Origin: Marsupella aquatica
Lineage: Eukaryota; Marchantiophyta
DNA length: 64,000 bases
Direction: 5' to 3'
Assembly: GCA_973895155.1 (NCBI GenBank)
Contig: OZ316895.1
Span: 3,906,001 to 3,970,000 of the forward strand
Positions 1-11,900 of this stretch are shown here, piece after piece (position 1 is the stretch's first letter; the number at the start of each line of letters is the position of its first letter). The position numbers were made by a program, and so were the translations under genes. The notes under the pieces were generated by a model. That model saw only the letters and a list, made by a program, of their open reading frames with translations, made no database searches and had not been told where the DNA came from.

Positions 1-604
1 ACCTGATCTTACGACTGCCAAATATTTTTGAAGGCAAACTTTGGGCCCAAATAAATGGGCACTTTATATAAACCCATCCTTCCACAACGAGTGGCCTAAT
101 GTGCCACTGAATTATTGACTCCTGTAGAGTATAATTACAGGTCCCACCTCTCCCTTCAAACTAGGATGTCCTCTCAGAAAAACCACCTCTCGAGGTGGTC
201 TAGAAGACACACTTAACCGAGTGCCGTTCGTGTCAGTTGGGAGTTTCCAAACCTCATTGTGCTGCCAGTTCATGTAAATTGAACTTAGCCCCAAAACACA
301 AAGTGACCCTAGGGTGTAGATTTAATCTTCATTTTGGCACAACTGGGTTTACGTAAAGTCCCCCTAACAATCCAACCCCTATTTTCTTCTGCTTACTGGG
401 AGTAATAAGGGCCTACTCCCTCAGCCCTTAAAGAAACGAGGGCACCAAAAAAATGAGGGTTGCTTTGAAAGAACAAACAGCTCAGATCTTGCTTAATTAA
501 GATACTTGGAGATTAAAGGGTGACTGAGGCTGTCCGAGGGCTCATGGAAATAATGCCCCAACAGTGCACCACCTTAGCATATCTCGAGGGATTCCACTTA
601 CGTC

Positions 605-770
605 GAATCGAAGCTGCACAATCATGAGACTGCAAAAGTCTATTTCATTTCTATCGAGGGTTGAGGCTCGAGGATTCGTCTTTACATGATTGAAGCTGCA
701 CAATCATACAACTGTAAAAGCTCAATGATCATTTATGTCGAGGATGCCGAGAGGGTGTCATGTAGTGAGG
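605..770. repeat. Two-copy imperfect direct repeat, about 82 bp
   Basis: The phrase GAAGCTGCACAATCAT, followed by a diverged ACTG(C/T)AAAAG, occurs at about 610 and again at about 692. Each copy is followed by a related TCGAGG-containing stretch. The copies are diverged, so this is an old tandem duplication. No coding role is evident. Confidence 0.55.
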
Positions 771-1036
771 CCCGACTGGAAAACCTCCGCCTCGTCGCTG
801 GCTCGAGGATCGATCCAGTAATCCAGTTTCCGAGTTCTGGCACGGCGATGGCGATGGCATCAGTCTAGGTGCTGGTGCTGGAGCTGGGCCATCGACGAAT
901 TCACAGGTCTACTGAAAAACGGAACGCTGATAATTGTGTGGCCCTGGTTTTGAGGGAGTCCTCCTAGATCTGCTACCGTAGTACTGATTGAGCTGGCTTC
1001 GGTGGCTGCGTGCCTGCCTCACTGCCTGGATCGGTT

Positions 1037-1285
1037 GGGAGTGTACCAGCTTATATATTAATGGTGAACCCTATCGGAACAGCGATTGGGACGAGGTGTG
1101 TGTGAAGAAAAAGACTGGAAAAGGCTACTACTGCGGGAGGAGTGGGGACAGAAGTAGAGAGGGAGTGTACGTCAACCTGCTCATTAATGGTGAGCCCAAT
1201 GGGGACAGCAATTGGGACGAGGTGTGTGTGAAGAAAAAGACTGGAAAAGGCTACTGCTGCGGAGGAGTTGGGACAGTAGTAGAGC
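1037..1285 (+). repeat. 126-bp tandem duplication, in frame within a 165-codon ORF
   Basis: Two nearly identical units lie head to tail, and homologous points such as TTAATGGTGA at 1058 and 1184 are 126 bp apart. The offset is a multiple of three. In the plus-strand ORF at 988-1485 both copies therefore translate alike, each containing the peptide WDEVCVKKKTGKGY followed by Cys-Gly. The ORF has no recognisable domain. It may be a pseudo-coding minisatellite or a fragment of a lineage-specific cysteine-containing protein. I do not call it a gene. Confidence 0.6.
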
Positions 1286-4200
1286 TCCCAATGAGAAGAA
1301 TGATACAGCAGCAGCTAGCCATGACTTTTCCTCTGAAAACTCTGAGTGAAACTCTGGGCAGCCTGGCTGCGCGCGGATTGGCCTATCTGTATCCGTCGGC
1401 TTCGATCTTGACGCGTATTAACTGTGAAAGGATCAGAACGGATAGAGGATCGAGGAACAAGATCGACCTCGTCAGCACGTTTTAGAGAGCTTTTTGAATG
1501 CTTTTCCATTTTCTTTTCCCTCACTAAAATCTGTCCACAGTTTACTCCTAATAAGCTTGACCCATTGCGTAACTTCGATGCCTTTTTTCACGATTTTGGC
1601 AAATGGGAATTGCAAAAGTTAACGAGTTTAGTTACAGCGGGGAGATGGGATCGATGAATTACCGCAGGAACCCACAAATTAAAGCAACGTCGTGTCAGTG
1701 ACAATTTCGCTCACGTGCTTACAACTAATGCGCAGAGGATCATTCAGGGGAAGAAAACGTTAACATGTGACAGGGTGCCACAGCTTCAAATCGTTAATGA
1801 ATCGTTATCACACCAAGTCCCAGGCTCCCAGCCAGCCTGCTCCGCCAGTTCATGTAAACCCTGATATCAAGACGAGGGAAAGAAGAAATGAGCACAGGGA
1901 AAGGAAACCGAGGGAAGGAATCATGTCTGGTTGATTGTGGAAAAGGTGAGGACTGTAGATATTGTGATTCCCTCCAGAGTTGAAACATGTTGCGGCCATC
2001 ATGTGTATGACACTCTAATTTGGTAGGTGAACAAGCAAAAGAGCACTCTCTGTCTTGATGAGCATGATTGATGGTTTGAACGTAAATCAACAGTTGATTC
2101 AGGTGGTGTGCTGATGAGTAGCTTGGTGTGCAGTGTAGCTAAAAGCGGACGTCCATTTGAGAATCACAAGTCGACGAGCTCTGGTAGATTCATGCTCATG
2201 CAAAGTCCTACGTTGACTTGGTTCGTACTGTGCCGGGCAGGCCTTTCTCTCGAGGATCTGGTACTTGAAGAACTGTTCCAGTGGGTCAGAGGACTCTGAG
2301 CCGAAGCTCTGCATAGACGGCTCGTACAGAAGCAGCAGCTGCTAGAAAAAGCTGGACTAAGAGCTGGGTTGTTGGAACTACCCAGCTGACCGGAGCCCGC
2401 CCGGAAACACAAATAGAGCAAAACCATACATGCACGTGTACATCCGAGCTCAGTGTCCACAGTCCGACCGCAATCTGGATAACAGTCTGAAGTTCTACTT
2501 AATCCAACTCAGTGCTCCAAACTCGTCAATGTCCATCCCCAATTACAAAACGGCGTTCAACATTCTCGGTCTGTACAGAAAACGAAACAAGTATGAGATT
2601 CGTAAAAGTCCAACTAATAGAATTCGGAAGACATGAAAAGGATGGCAGGGAATCAAGGAGGCTCCAATAGGACTCCTTTTGACATCGTGTTTCTGTCCAG
2701 GCTACGGTGCCACTGGAGTCGCTCGTGGATTCATCATTTTGTGAGAGTTACCTTAAATGTTCCGACTGACCTGGCCGGGCCACCAAAATTGATCGCTGCC
2801 GGATGCAAGCGTGTGCTAGCAAGCAGAGATTGGTCGTTGGCCAGGTCATTGATCATCACGGCCGCGGCCGTCAAAGCAACTTCTACAAATCCATGATGGC
2901 CATGCGGTTGAGTACTTGTGATCTTGCTTGAACAATTAGACCAACATGTCCCCCTGCCGGAGCTTGTGATTGTGTAAGCCTGGCCGGAGCTGAGCTGAAG
3001 CCATTCGGCCTTACGTACGTACTTATCTTTGCGGTCGTGCCGTACAACGATGATGATGGTCAATGGTTCAAAGGTGCAGTAAACAGCAGCTAGACGCCAT
3101 GACTGGGCTTCAGACTGCTAGTGATCTTCAAACTGAAGTTTCCTTGAAGATTCCAAAACAACCTGCGCGACATCATGCATCCGTGTTGAATCAGGCACTC
3201 AGGCTTAGAGACTTTTCCCTGACTACACTCAAAGCACAGCTTGCACGAGTACTAGATGCAACATACCTGCATCAACCTTCAAATCATCGGGCACCTACAC
3301 TTTTAGGTCGACCAGGATATTACGCTACGGTTGTCCTAGGTTGACCACATGACCATGCATCCATCCGTTCAATGTTCTGCGCAGTTGTGCTTGCACCGAC
3401 CAAGCTAGCCGTTCCATTTCCATGCCAATCTCGTACTGCAGCACACTCAAATGGAAGGAAGTTCCTCGCTTGCAAGACACGGCGAGAGAATACTCCAGAG
3501 TCAGCAACGAAATGCTTACCGGCACCAAAGGATTCCCTTGAAGACCAACAACTACTTCGAGAACATTCGAATTGAAGGCCCTCCATCGTTTGGTTGGTGG
3601 GAACTTATGAATATTCATATTCTAAATCTTCTTTGCTGTGATTTTGCTCTCAAAAGAGAAACGAAAGATGACACTCTTTATGCTTCAAAGATTAGCGAAG
3701 ATCGTTTGTTCAGACTATACCATTTCGACGTCTGGACATCAGTGCGATCAAACTCTAAGACATGCTGCTAAGTTACATACTGGCAGGATAAGACTAAAAC
3801 TGCAATACCTACAATCTCGATTGAAGGTGATGGAGGCAAATGGAGCAGTAATGAACATTCTTGACCAAAATAACTTCACCTGCACTACCAAGATGATGAT
3901 CACTTCGATTTAAGAGGTTAACCCTCGGCACGATCATGCAAACAAGAGATTGAATTACCTTTTGTCGTGAGTTCTGCCCATGAAGCCCGGCGGCGCAGGC
4001 CTGCTCACCATCTAGACCTTTTGGTCCTCGCAAGAACTAAAGACAAGTTGCAATTGAAATCACACCACCTACTTCAAACTAACAAATCTTATCGAAGGAC
4101 AACCACCAAGTAAACGAACTAACGGCCAAATCGAGCTCCAGGTGTTGTAGTCCCCGCGAATTGAATGTGCTGTTCAAAACAGTGCCCTAATAATGCTCGA

Positions 4201-4489
4201 GTCTTGTGCAAGTCGGCCAGGGTTGAAGAATCTTATCACGAACAATGAATTTTTCATATTGAAGTTTGGAAACCCCACAGACATGTAAGCATACATGTGG
4301 AGCAGAATGACCAAAGAATACAACCTCGACCGAAGTGTGCAACCCAGTACAAGGGGAGGACCATGATTCCTAATTTCGAAGCGGAATCGAAGCATATGGC
4401 TCGATGGATCTCACTACCAGCGGATCATCCACTATGACTAAAATGGTGCCGCTTATGTTTACATCTGGATCTACCCCGCAGATGAATTT

Positions 4490-4623
4490 CGCAAATCCAA
4501 GTCCGACCTATCAATACATAGTCGATCAAGGAAACTATACAGTAAAAGACATGATTCGCAAATCCAAGTCCGACCTATCAATACATAGTCGATCAAGGAA
4601 ACTATACAGTAAAAGACATGATA
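4490..4623. repeat. 67-bp tandem duplication, two near-identical copies
   Basis: The unit starting CGCAAATCCAAGTCCGACC at 4490 is repeated at 4557 with almost no differences. The near identity shows that the duplication is recent. No function is evident. Confidence 0.8.
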
Positions 4624-5253
4624 TACGTATTGGAGTTTTTTCTTCGCATATAACTGAACAATCACTATTCTTGCTAGCGAATTTCACTAACACAAATTCA
4701 GTGCGGCAATCGATTCCTGCCGACACTGAATCAAGAGCTTCGAGTAGTTAGCTAGCTCGACGCATCTTCCTCCGGATAGTGGAGGTAAATACGTGTAAAT
4801 TACATAGATTTGGAGTCAACGATTAGAACGTGTAGCCAGGCGGCCCTGAGGAAGAGTTGCTCCAATGGTTTGGTACTCGCTGCGACCAGCACATGATAGG
4901 TCAGCGAGTTTCTTCCTCGTACGTATACAAAGCCTGGTCTGGTGGGTTTCGTTGAAGCTAAATCGATTAGAAGAATTTGCAACTTAGCCGGGTAAGGATG
5001 ACGATTGACGAGGTCGTATTATATATACCACGCGCATTCTCTCGATCGGTTCGATTCCGACGGCATTCTTTATAATTGTAGAGTACTCGTACACCTCGAT
5101 ACCAGCCATGGGCCAGCTTCCATCATTCTGTCGAGACGGACTTGCCCGTGGGTAAATATGTATGTATATGTAGACTGATTGGTACCGAATCCATATATGA
5201 TCAGTTAGAAAACTTCAGAACGAACACTCAACGATTCAACCGATTCATCGCAG

Positions 5254-5592
5254 CTAAGGAGAACTAACTGCGTTGCTCCCTGGACTCGGGCCCCTTGGTG
5301 GAGGTTTCGTGTTTCGTGGGAGCATTTGAAACACGGCTGGCAATACGACTTCGCTCTCTGTCGTTGAAGATTCGGACTGCTCCCCTTGCCCTAGAGATTG
5401 CAACGATCGATGTAGCTGTTCAGCTCCAGCTCCAATCGTGGTTCCGGACACAGCTGACAGTTTCCTACTGAATGAAGCCGACCAGGACTCTTCTGGAATT
5501 GCCCTGCTACATAGTACCGGCAACGATCCATAGACGAGCAGCAAGCTGATGATGACAATCCCCGAAAATCTCGACGCTACATGGGTTGACAT
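5254..5592 (-). CDS. Candidate small secreted peptide precursor, 112 aa
   Basis: This single-exon minus-strand frame has the architecture of a plant peptide-hormone prepropeptide. Residues 1 to about 30 look like a signal peptide: Arg at position 8, then the hydrophobic run GIVIISLLLVYGSLPVL, ending near Cys-Ser-Arg-Ala. A Ser/Glu/Gln-rich, low-complexity middle follows. The C-terminus is short and proline-rich, with KPPPRGPSPGSN close to the end. The Gly-Pro-Ser-Pro-Gly core is reminiscent of the PIP, CEP and IDA classes of proline-rich signalling peptides, but it lacks their conserved terminal Gly-His or His-Asn, so I assign no family. The ATG at 5590-5592 is chosen because the hydrophobic segment follows it directly. 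No promoter is evident. A chance ORF remains possible; homologues with a conserved C-terminus would decide. Confidence 0.4.
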   Translation of the reverse strand: MSTHVASRFSGIVIISLLLVYGSLPVLCSRAIPEESWSASFSRKLSAVSGTTIGAGAEQLHRSLQSLGQGEQSESSTTESEVVLPAVFQMLPRNTKPPPRGPSPGSNAVSSP

Positions 5593-5599
5593 GACGAAC

Positions 5600-7300
5600 G
5601 CTGAATAGGTGGAATGATGGACTGATCAGTGACTATGGTCAACCCAATTGCTCAGCGGGAGGAAGATCGCACGAATGATTCTGTTCAGCTACTAGAAAAA
5701 CGATCCGACCAACGATTATCGAGTAGTTTCGTCGAGGACCGACACAAACTAGGGGAAATCTAAGTAAGTCCCCTAAAAACAAGACTCGGAGATCCGGGAG
5801 TGCAACACCCAAAGAGGAGGTTGCCGGCTAGGAAGAAGATAGAAAAGATGCAAGCGAGTGCGAGAGACAAATCCAGAGCGCAGGTTTGGTCCCCGGGTTG
5901 CGAGACAAAGCTTGCAGGGAAGACGAATGATCATACTGCTGCAGCCTGCTTTAATTTCAAGGAGCCAGCAGATTTGTTTCGTAGCTCCTACCCGCAAATT
6001 GCTGGGACAGTGGGATGTGGGCCTGCCTCTAGTCGACGTCAGATTTGCCACATACATTGATCTACAGTGACCATAAACTTGTCGCTCATGCTAGCTTCGC
6101 GGTCGGGTGAGGATGTCCAATATTCGTGATCAGATTTTGTGCCTTTCAGCAATTCAACTCGGGCAGGCCGAAGATGCTCATGGGAAACCAATTCGGCTGG
6201 GCTTGGGCTGGGTAGAAAACCTTCCTCTTTTTTGAGCTTGGTTTGGAGCGGAGGAGAAAAGTTACTCCTATTTCGTTCACGTGCCTTCCTACTTTCGACC
6301 TATGTCGTCCATTGCACATCCCGCGGACTCTCTCTCTCTGCTCTCTCTCTACTGCACATTGTATTCTACGGTAGGACCTCTACCTCTACAGTTTTCTCAC
6401 AGTAGTGAGGTGCCGCACTGCCCACCATACCTTATTGCTCTACCTCCTAGCCCGCTAGCTAGGCAGCCCTCGATCTATAGCTTGTTCTGCCATCGCTTAC
6501 TCTCCAGGCTGCCTGGCTAGGTCTTGCACAACTGGTCCACCAGCCTAAAAAATTCCTTTGGTTGTAGTTCACATCGCCATGGCTTTGGTTTATTCCCTTT
6601 TGCGGCCTTGAAACATTTCACTCGAGGCAGAACGAGAAACACCATAAATGGCTTTCCCCCCGGCTTTCTCTTGATTGATTACGTATCAAGTAGACGTGCT
6701 GCATCCTTGATTCTGTCGTCGATTGGCTTGGTCAGGGGCTCATTTCCAATGCTTCTCCACTGCTTTCTCCATAGCCACTCCAGTCATGCAACGCGTCTTG
6801 TAATTTTTTGGCAAAGAGCCCTCGAAACCACTGTCTTCACCTTGATTCATGAACCTCACAGGCTCACACCTACGCCAGCACTGACTTTCAGGATACTTGC
6901 AGAGTTTATCTGCAGATTCCGACTTTCTATGGCTGACGACTGAAACCACTTGATAAAAAATACTTTATTTTCAAGAATCGTTCCAAAGCCAAGCATGTGA
7001 TGTTTGGCCTAGAATAGAAATCTTGTCCTCTTGTTCATACCTTCCCTCGCACAAAGTCCACGGAAAGGCGTATCTCCAAGATTATGATTGACAGCGGTAG
7101 ATCACCTGGGTAGATCAAACCTGGATTATGATGCTGGCGTCCAACAAGACATTTGGTGAAGGCCATAGGTCAGGTCCTATGTACACAAAATTTCCAGTGC
7201 TAATCTCTCCAGTGCATGATCAGCCTTTTATCAAATCCAACAACACCCCGCGCGGTTAAGGTTGCCCCGTTTTCCTGGGGCCCCGTAGACTGCCCGTCCC
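5600..7300. other. No recognisable gene
   Basis: The stretch contains CT-rich low-complexity sequence around 6320-6360 and overlapping chance ORFs, the longest being 139 codons at 6524-6943. No domain, RNA or transposon terminus was recognised. Confidence 0.45.
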
Positions 7301-7489
7301 AGTCCCCAATGTTGTTGCCGAGTTTGCCAAAACATAGAGTTTGCCAAAATATAAACTAGTACTCTTACCATTTTGTCACCCGCTCTGGCCAGATCAACTT
7401 TGTGTAATCAACTTTGGATTTATATTCTAGCATCATTCACTTGTTATCGCTCGCTCTGGCCCTATCAACTTTGTGCCATCAAGTTCTTC

Positions 7490-8030
7490 CTCGTGGAGTT
7501 GTGGTTTATGTTTTGACAACACTTCTTTCCAATAGCTTAGTAATACTTGCTCCATAAGAGAGTCTAAGGGTCTAATACTTTGGTTAAAGTGTCATGATTG
7601 ATAGAGTCTTGGTTCATGATATCCAAATGCTCTTCTCTATGGAGTTGTGGTTTATGTTGTATCGACATTTATTTCCAACGGATTTATGCTGGCTTCGTAA
7701 CAGAGTCTATGTGTTGCAAAGCCTAGTACTTTGATTAAGTGTCATATATGATTGATAGAGTCTTAGTTGATGTTCTGCCAAATTTTGTGTTCTGTCAACA
7801 CTTCCTTCCAAAGGAGTCTATTGGGGTGAAAAAATAAATAAATAAGTTGTTTGTATAAGTTGGTTAGTGTTTGTAGCTCAGTGGAATGTTTGTTTAGTAA
7901 TAGAGTCTAGGTATTCAGGTAAAGCCTACTACTTCCAGATAAAAGTTATGATTAATGAGAGTCTTAATTTATGTTTTGGCAAACTTGGACGTCTTAATTT
8001 ATGTTTTGGCAAACTTGGGCCGGAGCAGTA
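7490..8030. repeat. Diverged tandem repeat, period about 145 bp
   Basis: Three or more diverged units share GAGTTGTGGTTTATGTT, a pyrimidine-rich TTCCAA segment, a GAGTCTA...TAATACTTTGGTTAAAGT segment and TGATTGATAGAGTCTT. Copies start near 7494, 7639 and 7770, with a further degenerate copy to about 8030. The last part carries TTATGTTTTGGCAAACTTG twice and again near 8430. The strong divergence indicates an old array. Confidence 0.6.
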
Positions 8031-8585
8031 GCCGCATCTTGGACTTGGGCTGGAGCTTGGGGGCTCACTATATGGATGTCTCCCTATCACCTGTGACTTT
8101 TTTAGGCTTCGGACCCCTGAAATGTAAGATAAAAAAATTATTTTTCAGCCCCTATAAAGTTGGAATATTCCAAAATTTTGGTTATAAGGACCCTAATGTC
8201 TCAAGATTTGATTTAAAAGATACTATTATTCTTTTCAGAAAAATTCTTAAGTCTTTCATTTGAACCAATAAAATGACCTTATATTTTGTGGCATGTGATG
8301 TACCATTTTTGTAAAAGTGAAACCCCCGAGAGCTGAAGTGGTGACAACAAGTGAAAGGTGCTAGAATATAAACCCAAAGTCCATGGCACAGAGTGGATTG
8401 GGCCAGAACGGGTGACAAAATGGTAAAATATTGGTTTTATGTTTTGGCAAACTTGGGCCGGAACAGGCAGCACTATTGGGGACTTGGGTGGGCAGAGTAC
8501 AAGGCTCCAGAAAAATTGGGGAACACCTGTTATAGATTTAACGCATGGTGCAACAACAAGGAGCATGCTTTATGAAGTTGAACAC

Positions 8586-8795
8586 ATGAACCTGTTGGCG
8601 GGAACCCGGGTTCGTCCCACGATATTGCACCCTCAAAAGGGTTAAATATTTCTTTTACAAACTAGTGTCCGTACTTGCATTTAATGCTGCAAAACCTACT
8701 ATCTCTGCACTGACAGGACGAGATTCGAACCTAGCACCTGATGACTCCCACCCAAGCATTTTAACCAGCGAGATACTACTCGAGGTGTACTAGTT
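8586..8795 (-). mobile_element. tRNA-derived SINE-like element
   Basis: Read on the minus strand, 8795-8715 resembles a tRNA gene head. An A-box-like TATCTCGCTGG is followed about 40 bases later by a perfect pol III B-box, GGTTCGAATC. No full cloverleaf can be drawn, so this is not a functional tRNA gene. The body continues to GAACCCGGGTTCCCGC and AACAGGTTCA near 8586-8613. The same end motif occurs in inverted orientation at about 8912-8942, and a diverged relative of the adjacent sequence is found at 31794-31855, so the family is dispersed. The exact boundaries are uncertain. Confidence 0.5.
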
Positions 8796-8867
8796 GAAAT
8801 GTCGAAAACTTATATAAACAGTTAAAATGCTTTGTTACTTTGTGAAATTTCACCCTCACCCTTTTCT

Positions 8868-8945
8868 CATTGGCCCTCAATGAAGTTCGTGGCGGGCTTC
8901 GGGTTCCAATGTGAACCCGGGTTCCCGCTAACAGGTTCACATAAT
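8868..8945 (+). repeat. Inverted partner of the SINE-like end motif
   Basis: This segment carries GAACCCGGGTTCCCGCTAAC followed by AGGTTCA, which is the reverse complement of the motif at 8586-8613 with one mismatch. Either the two form the inverted ends of a 350-bp MITE, or they are two SINE-like copies in opposite orientation. A relative of the left part of this segment (GGCCCTCAATGAAGTTCGTG and following) is at 31794-31855. Confidence 0.5.
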
Positions 8946-8999
8946 GGAATATGGCAAGCCCACCACGTTCGGCCATTTCAATAGAGCATTTATTGTTCA

Positions 9000-11900
9000 T
9001 CCCTCAGGAAAAGGAGACCAATTTATTGTTCGTCCCTCACGAAAAGGACACCAATGAGAGATTGTCACTTTTTAAGGGTCTCTCTTTTAGAATGTTTCTC
9101 TTGCATGTAACTGTACACTCTTTCAAAAGTGAATTGATAGGCACTTCAGTGCCCACTCAAGCCCACTTTCTCTGTAGTTGAAGATGGCCTTTCTTTCCCT
9201 ATCTATTAACTATGATGAAGATTCTTTTGGAAACATAGAAAGAGTTTGCATTCCTTGTTTGGTTGAAGAATGCGGGAGGTGTCATATAATGCGAGCAAAT
9301 TATAGGAATTTTGATACGGAGTCATCACGGCAGTGGACGGGTTTAAATTTATTTGCTTTTTGCTGCCTTTTTTTCATTTTTTAAAGACTCCAAAGGGGAG
9401 TCCCCAAAGTGGATGTTACCAACCAGGTTGTTGATAGCTTGGCAGTTGGATATAGAAAATAGAGGTCATGCAAGTAAATTTTTTGTTTGTGCATGAGTAA
9501 ATATTTTACTGTTTCCTCGCAAACTAGAGTACTCATCTATGTTACCAATGTGTCTTCTTTTGGTCAATCAATTGTTTCCCAAGAATTCAGCTAACCACTG
9601 TCTACATGGAATGTTAGGGCATATGAAATCTTGGGGCGCTTATACAAAAGACCATTTGTAACTTAATATAGTCTCGTGATTAAGGGAACCACATTACAAC
9701 GAGCATATTGTAGTGCCTCGCTTTTGCCATCAGGTGGTTTCCCCACAAAGTCTGTATCCCATAGAGATCCATCATCTCGTCATTATTGGACATTATATAT
9801 AGCATAACGTAGGGCCGCATTTTTGCAATCAGGTGAGGACAACCTAGTGCCTCATTTTTGCCAATCAGGGGTGTCCCCAGAAAATCTATATCCATTAGCA
9901 ATCCATCGCACAGGAATGTTGAAAACAAGGGCATGCGTATAGTTTGTTCTGAACCAGTACTAAATTCAAAATCTTATATCGAAAAGGGTCCCCTTGGATA
10001 GATGCAGAACGCCACACAATTCCACTGCAGAAATAATTGTAAATTACTAGCCTGAATGTTTTTTAGCTTCTGCTCTAGATAGCTGGTTAGTGCCTTTCTG
10101 CACCTTTCCAATTCCACGCCCCCAACCGTAGCTGTGCCCGAGAGTCCCAGTCTAAATGATTCACTCTCAACAGGGTCTAGATGCTACACTCTAAACCTTA
10201 GACCTTATATATCCTAGCTGCCTTTTGATCAGGCTTTATCAGATAGATAAGTATTGGCGAGTATGCATCTACATGACTGTGTAGTATGTGGTGAGCCAAT
10301 TCAATGCAGGTTATGTCTGCCTTTCCCGTTGGTAAGATCTGCTTTAAGGTTTTTGATTTAACGTCAATCCCTCGACCATAGTCGATTGCTAATCTGGTAA
10401 ATCTGTGATGTGAAACATTACACGGTATGGAATTGTGTATTTTCGTGGCACTAACAAAAACGAGAAGTAAGAGTGAGAATGTGACGTCAGATTGGAAGCG
10501 ATCATGAACTTCGTATGTCGTAGATGTATCGTGCTCCGCCTCTTACAGTAGGTGGGTGGCCAGTAGATCACGACTATGACAGAAAGGTGCACTCTTTCTT
10601 CCGTGAAGCCCGTTCACTCCATCATCTCTCGTGCTCGTGCTTCGTCCCTCGTCTCTCTCGTGAGTCGATCTTGGGTCCCGAATCCCAATGGAGGTCGAAT
10701 GTCAAAGCACAAGTGTCCAGGCCACACAGCATCAAGATTCTTCTAGCGGAGCTGTTCAGAATTTCTTGGAGTCACACGGGCAACACCTACGGAATCTTAA
10801 CACTTAGCTCCCCACTGAGTCCAATTCTTCAACCTGACAGGTGTTTTAAAGCCTCCGATGTCGAGGATATTTCCCAACTTTTACATGCGGCTGGCTTTGG
10901 CTTGATTTTCTTAAGTCCCATTGCCCCAGTTACCTCGATTTTTCTAGCTGGGGTCGTTTGCAATCTCGTGTTCTCTGCCCCTTGCTCCTACTGGGCACCT
11001 TGGACTTCAATTCTTAACATATGTCCAGCCATTGAACGTTGGAACTCGCCATAACTATAGGACTTGGGTGAGCCTCATTCCGGACATGGACACCAATGCT
11101 GCTATGAAATAAACTTGATGTCTCATCCCCCAGCATAATAATATGCAAAGGCAAAAGAATATATCAGCAATACTTGGAAATCAGATGAAGGAGGTCCTCG
11201 GCAAACTCCAAAACAAGTTTTAATGAACACTAATGATAGCACTTAAAATCTCTATAGCCTACAGCTGGAGGAGAAACCTGGCTTCCCTTTGTTCGAATCA
11301 AGAAAATGACCCGTTGGATGGATATGCTTGACCTCCCTTCGGCGTTTTTGTTCCTTTGCAGTTATTTATATACTTTCTGTTAAAGCTGTGTCCTTCTTAC
11401 AGTACTGTGGTTTCGTCAACGGTGACATGCGCTGCACGTCCAGTCCGCAGTCAAACGCAGGCATGCATAAACGCCGCAAAAGCCTGTTCGTATTTTCTTC
11501 AACTTGAATCTCTCGAACGAATGCAATAGGATACCTTGCGACGAAGTTTTCGTAGCCGAATCACTTTCTTCTTTAATTTCCTTTTAAATCCACAGATCTG
11601 ATTACACGACATGTAAGCTCCGATCGTCAGCTGCACCTTGGCCATTTCTGACAAAGAAAATCATGTGATCCCAGGTTAATAGCTAGTACCCTTACGTTGT
11701 TCCACGCCGGTACTCAACCTAATCTCCCTGATAGCAGCTTAAAAATTGTTGCTGTGATTGGGATTAGACTTGGATATACTGATGCAATTCACCAGCCGGG
11801 TATATCAATCTGAGCTTTAAGCTTCGATAGGATGATCCAACCAGTTTCGCCATAGGGTAGGATGTCCCAGAACTGTAGCTGAGTGAATTTACTAACCATC

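Larger units (their letters stand above)
1..5250. other. Largely unassigned intergenic DNA
   Basis: Apart from the short tandem duplications listed separately at 605-770, 1037-1285 and 4490-4623, I recognise no gene, RNA or transposon end here. Open frames are short and overlap on both strands, as expected by chance. No splice-linked exon series with recognisable protein content was seen. Confidence 0.5.

Noticed and set aside
6524-6943. 139-codon plus-strand ORF
   Set aside because: Residue pattern looks random; overlapping frames occur on the other strand.
7870-7935. Perfect tRNA A-box-like TAGCTCAGTGG
   Set aside because: No B-box at the required distance and no cloverleaf; similar words at 29128 and 63810 are also isolated.
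8715-8795. Functional tRNA gene on the minus strand
   Set aside because: The B-box is perfect, but the acceptor and D stems do not pair; better explained as a SINE head.
10524-11054. 176-codon plus-strand ORF
   Set aside because: No domain, no compositional bias typical of protein, and a frame of this length is expected about once by chance in 64 kb.
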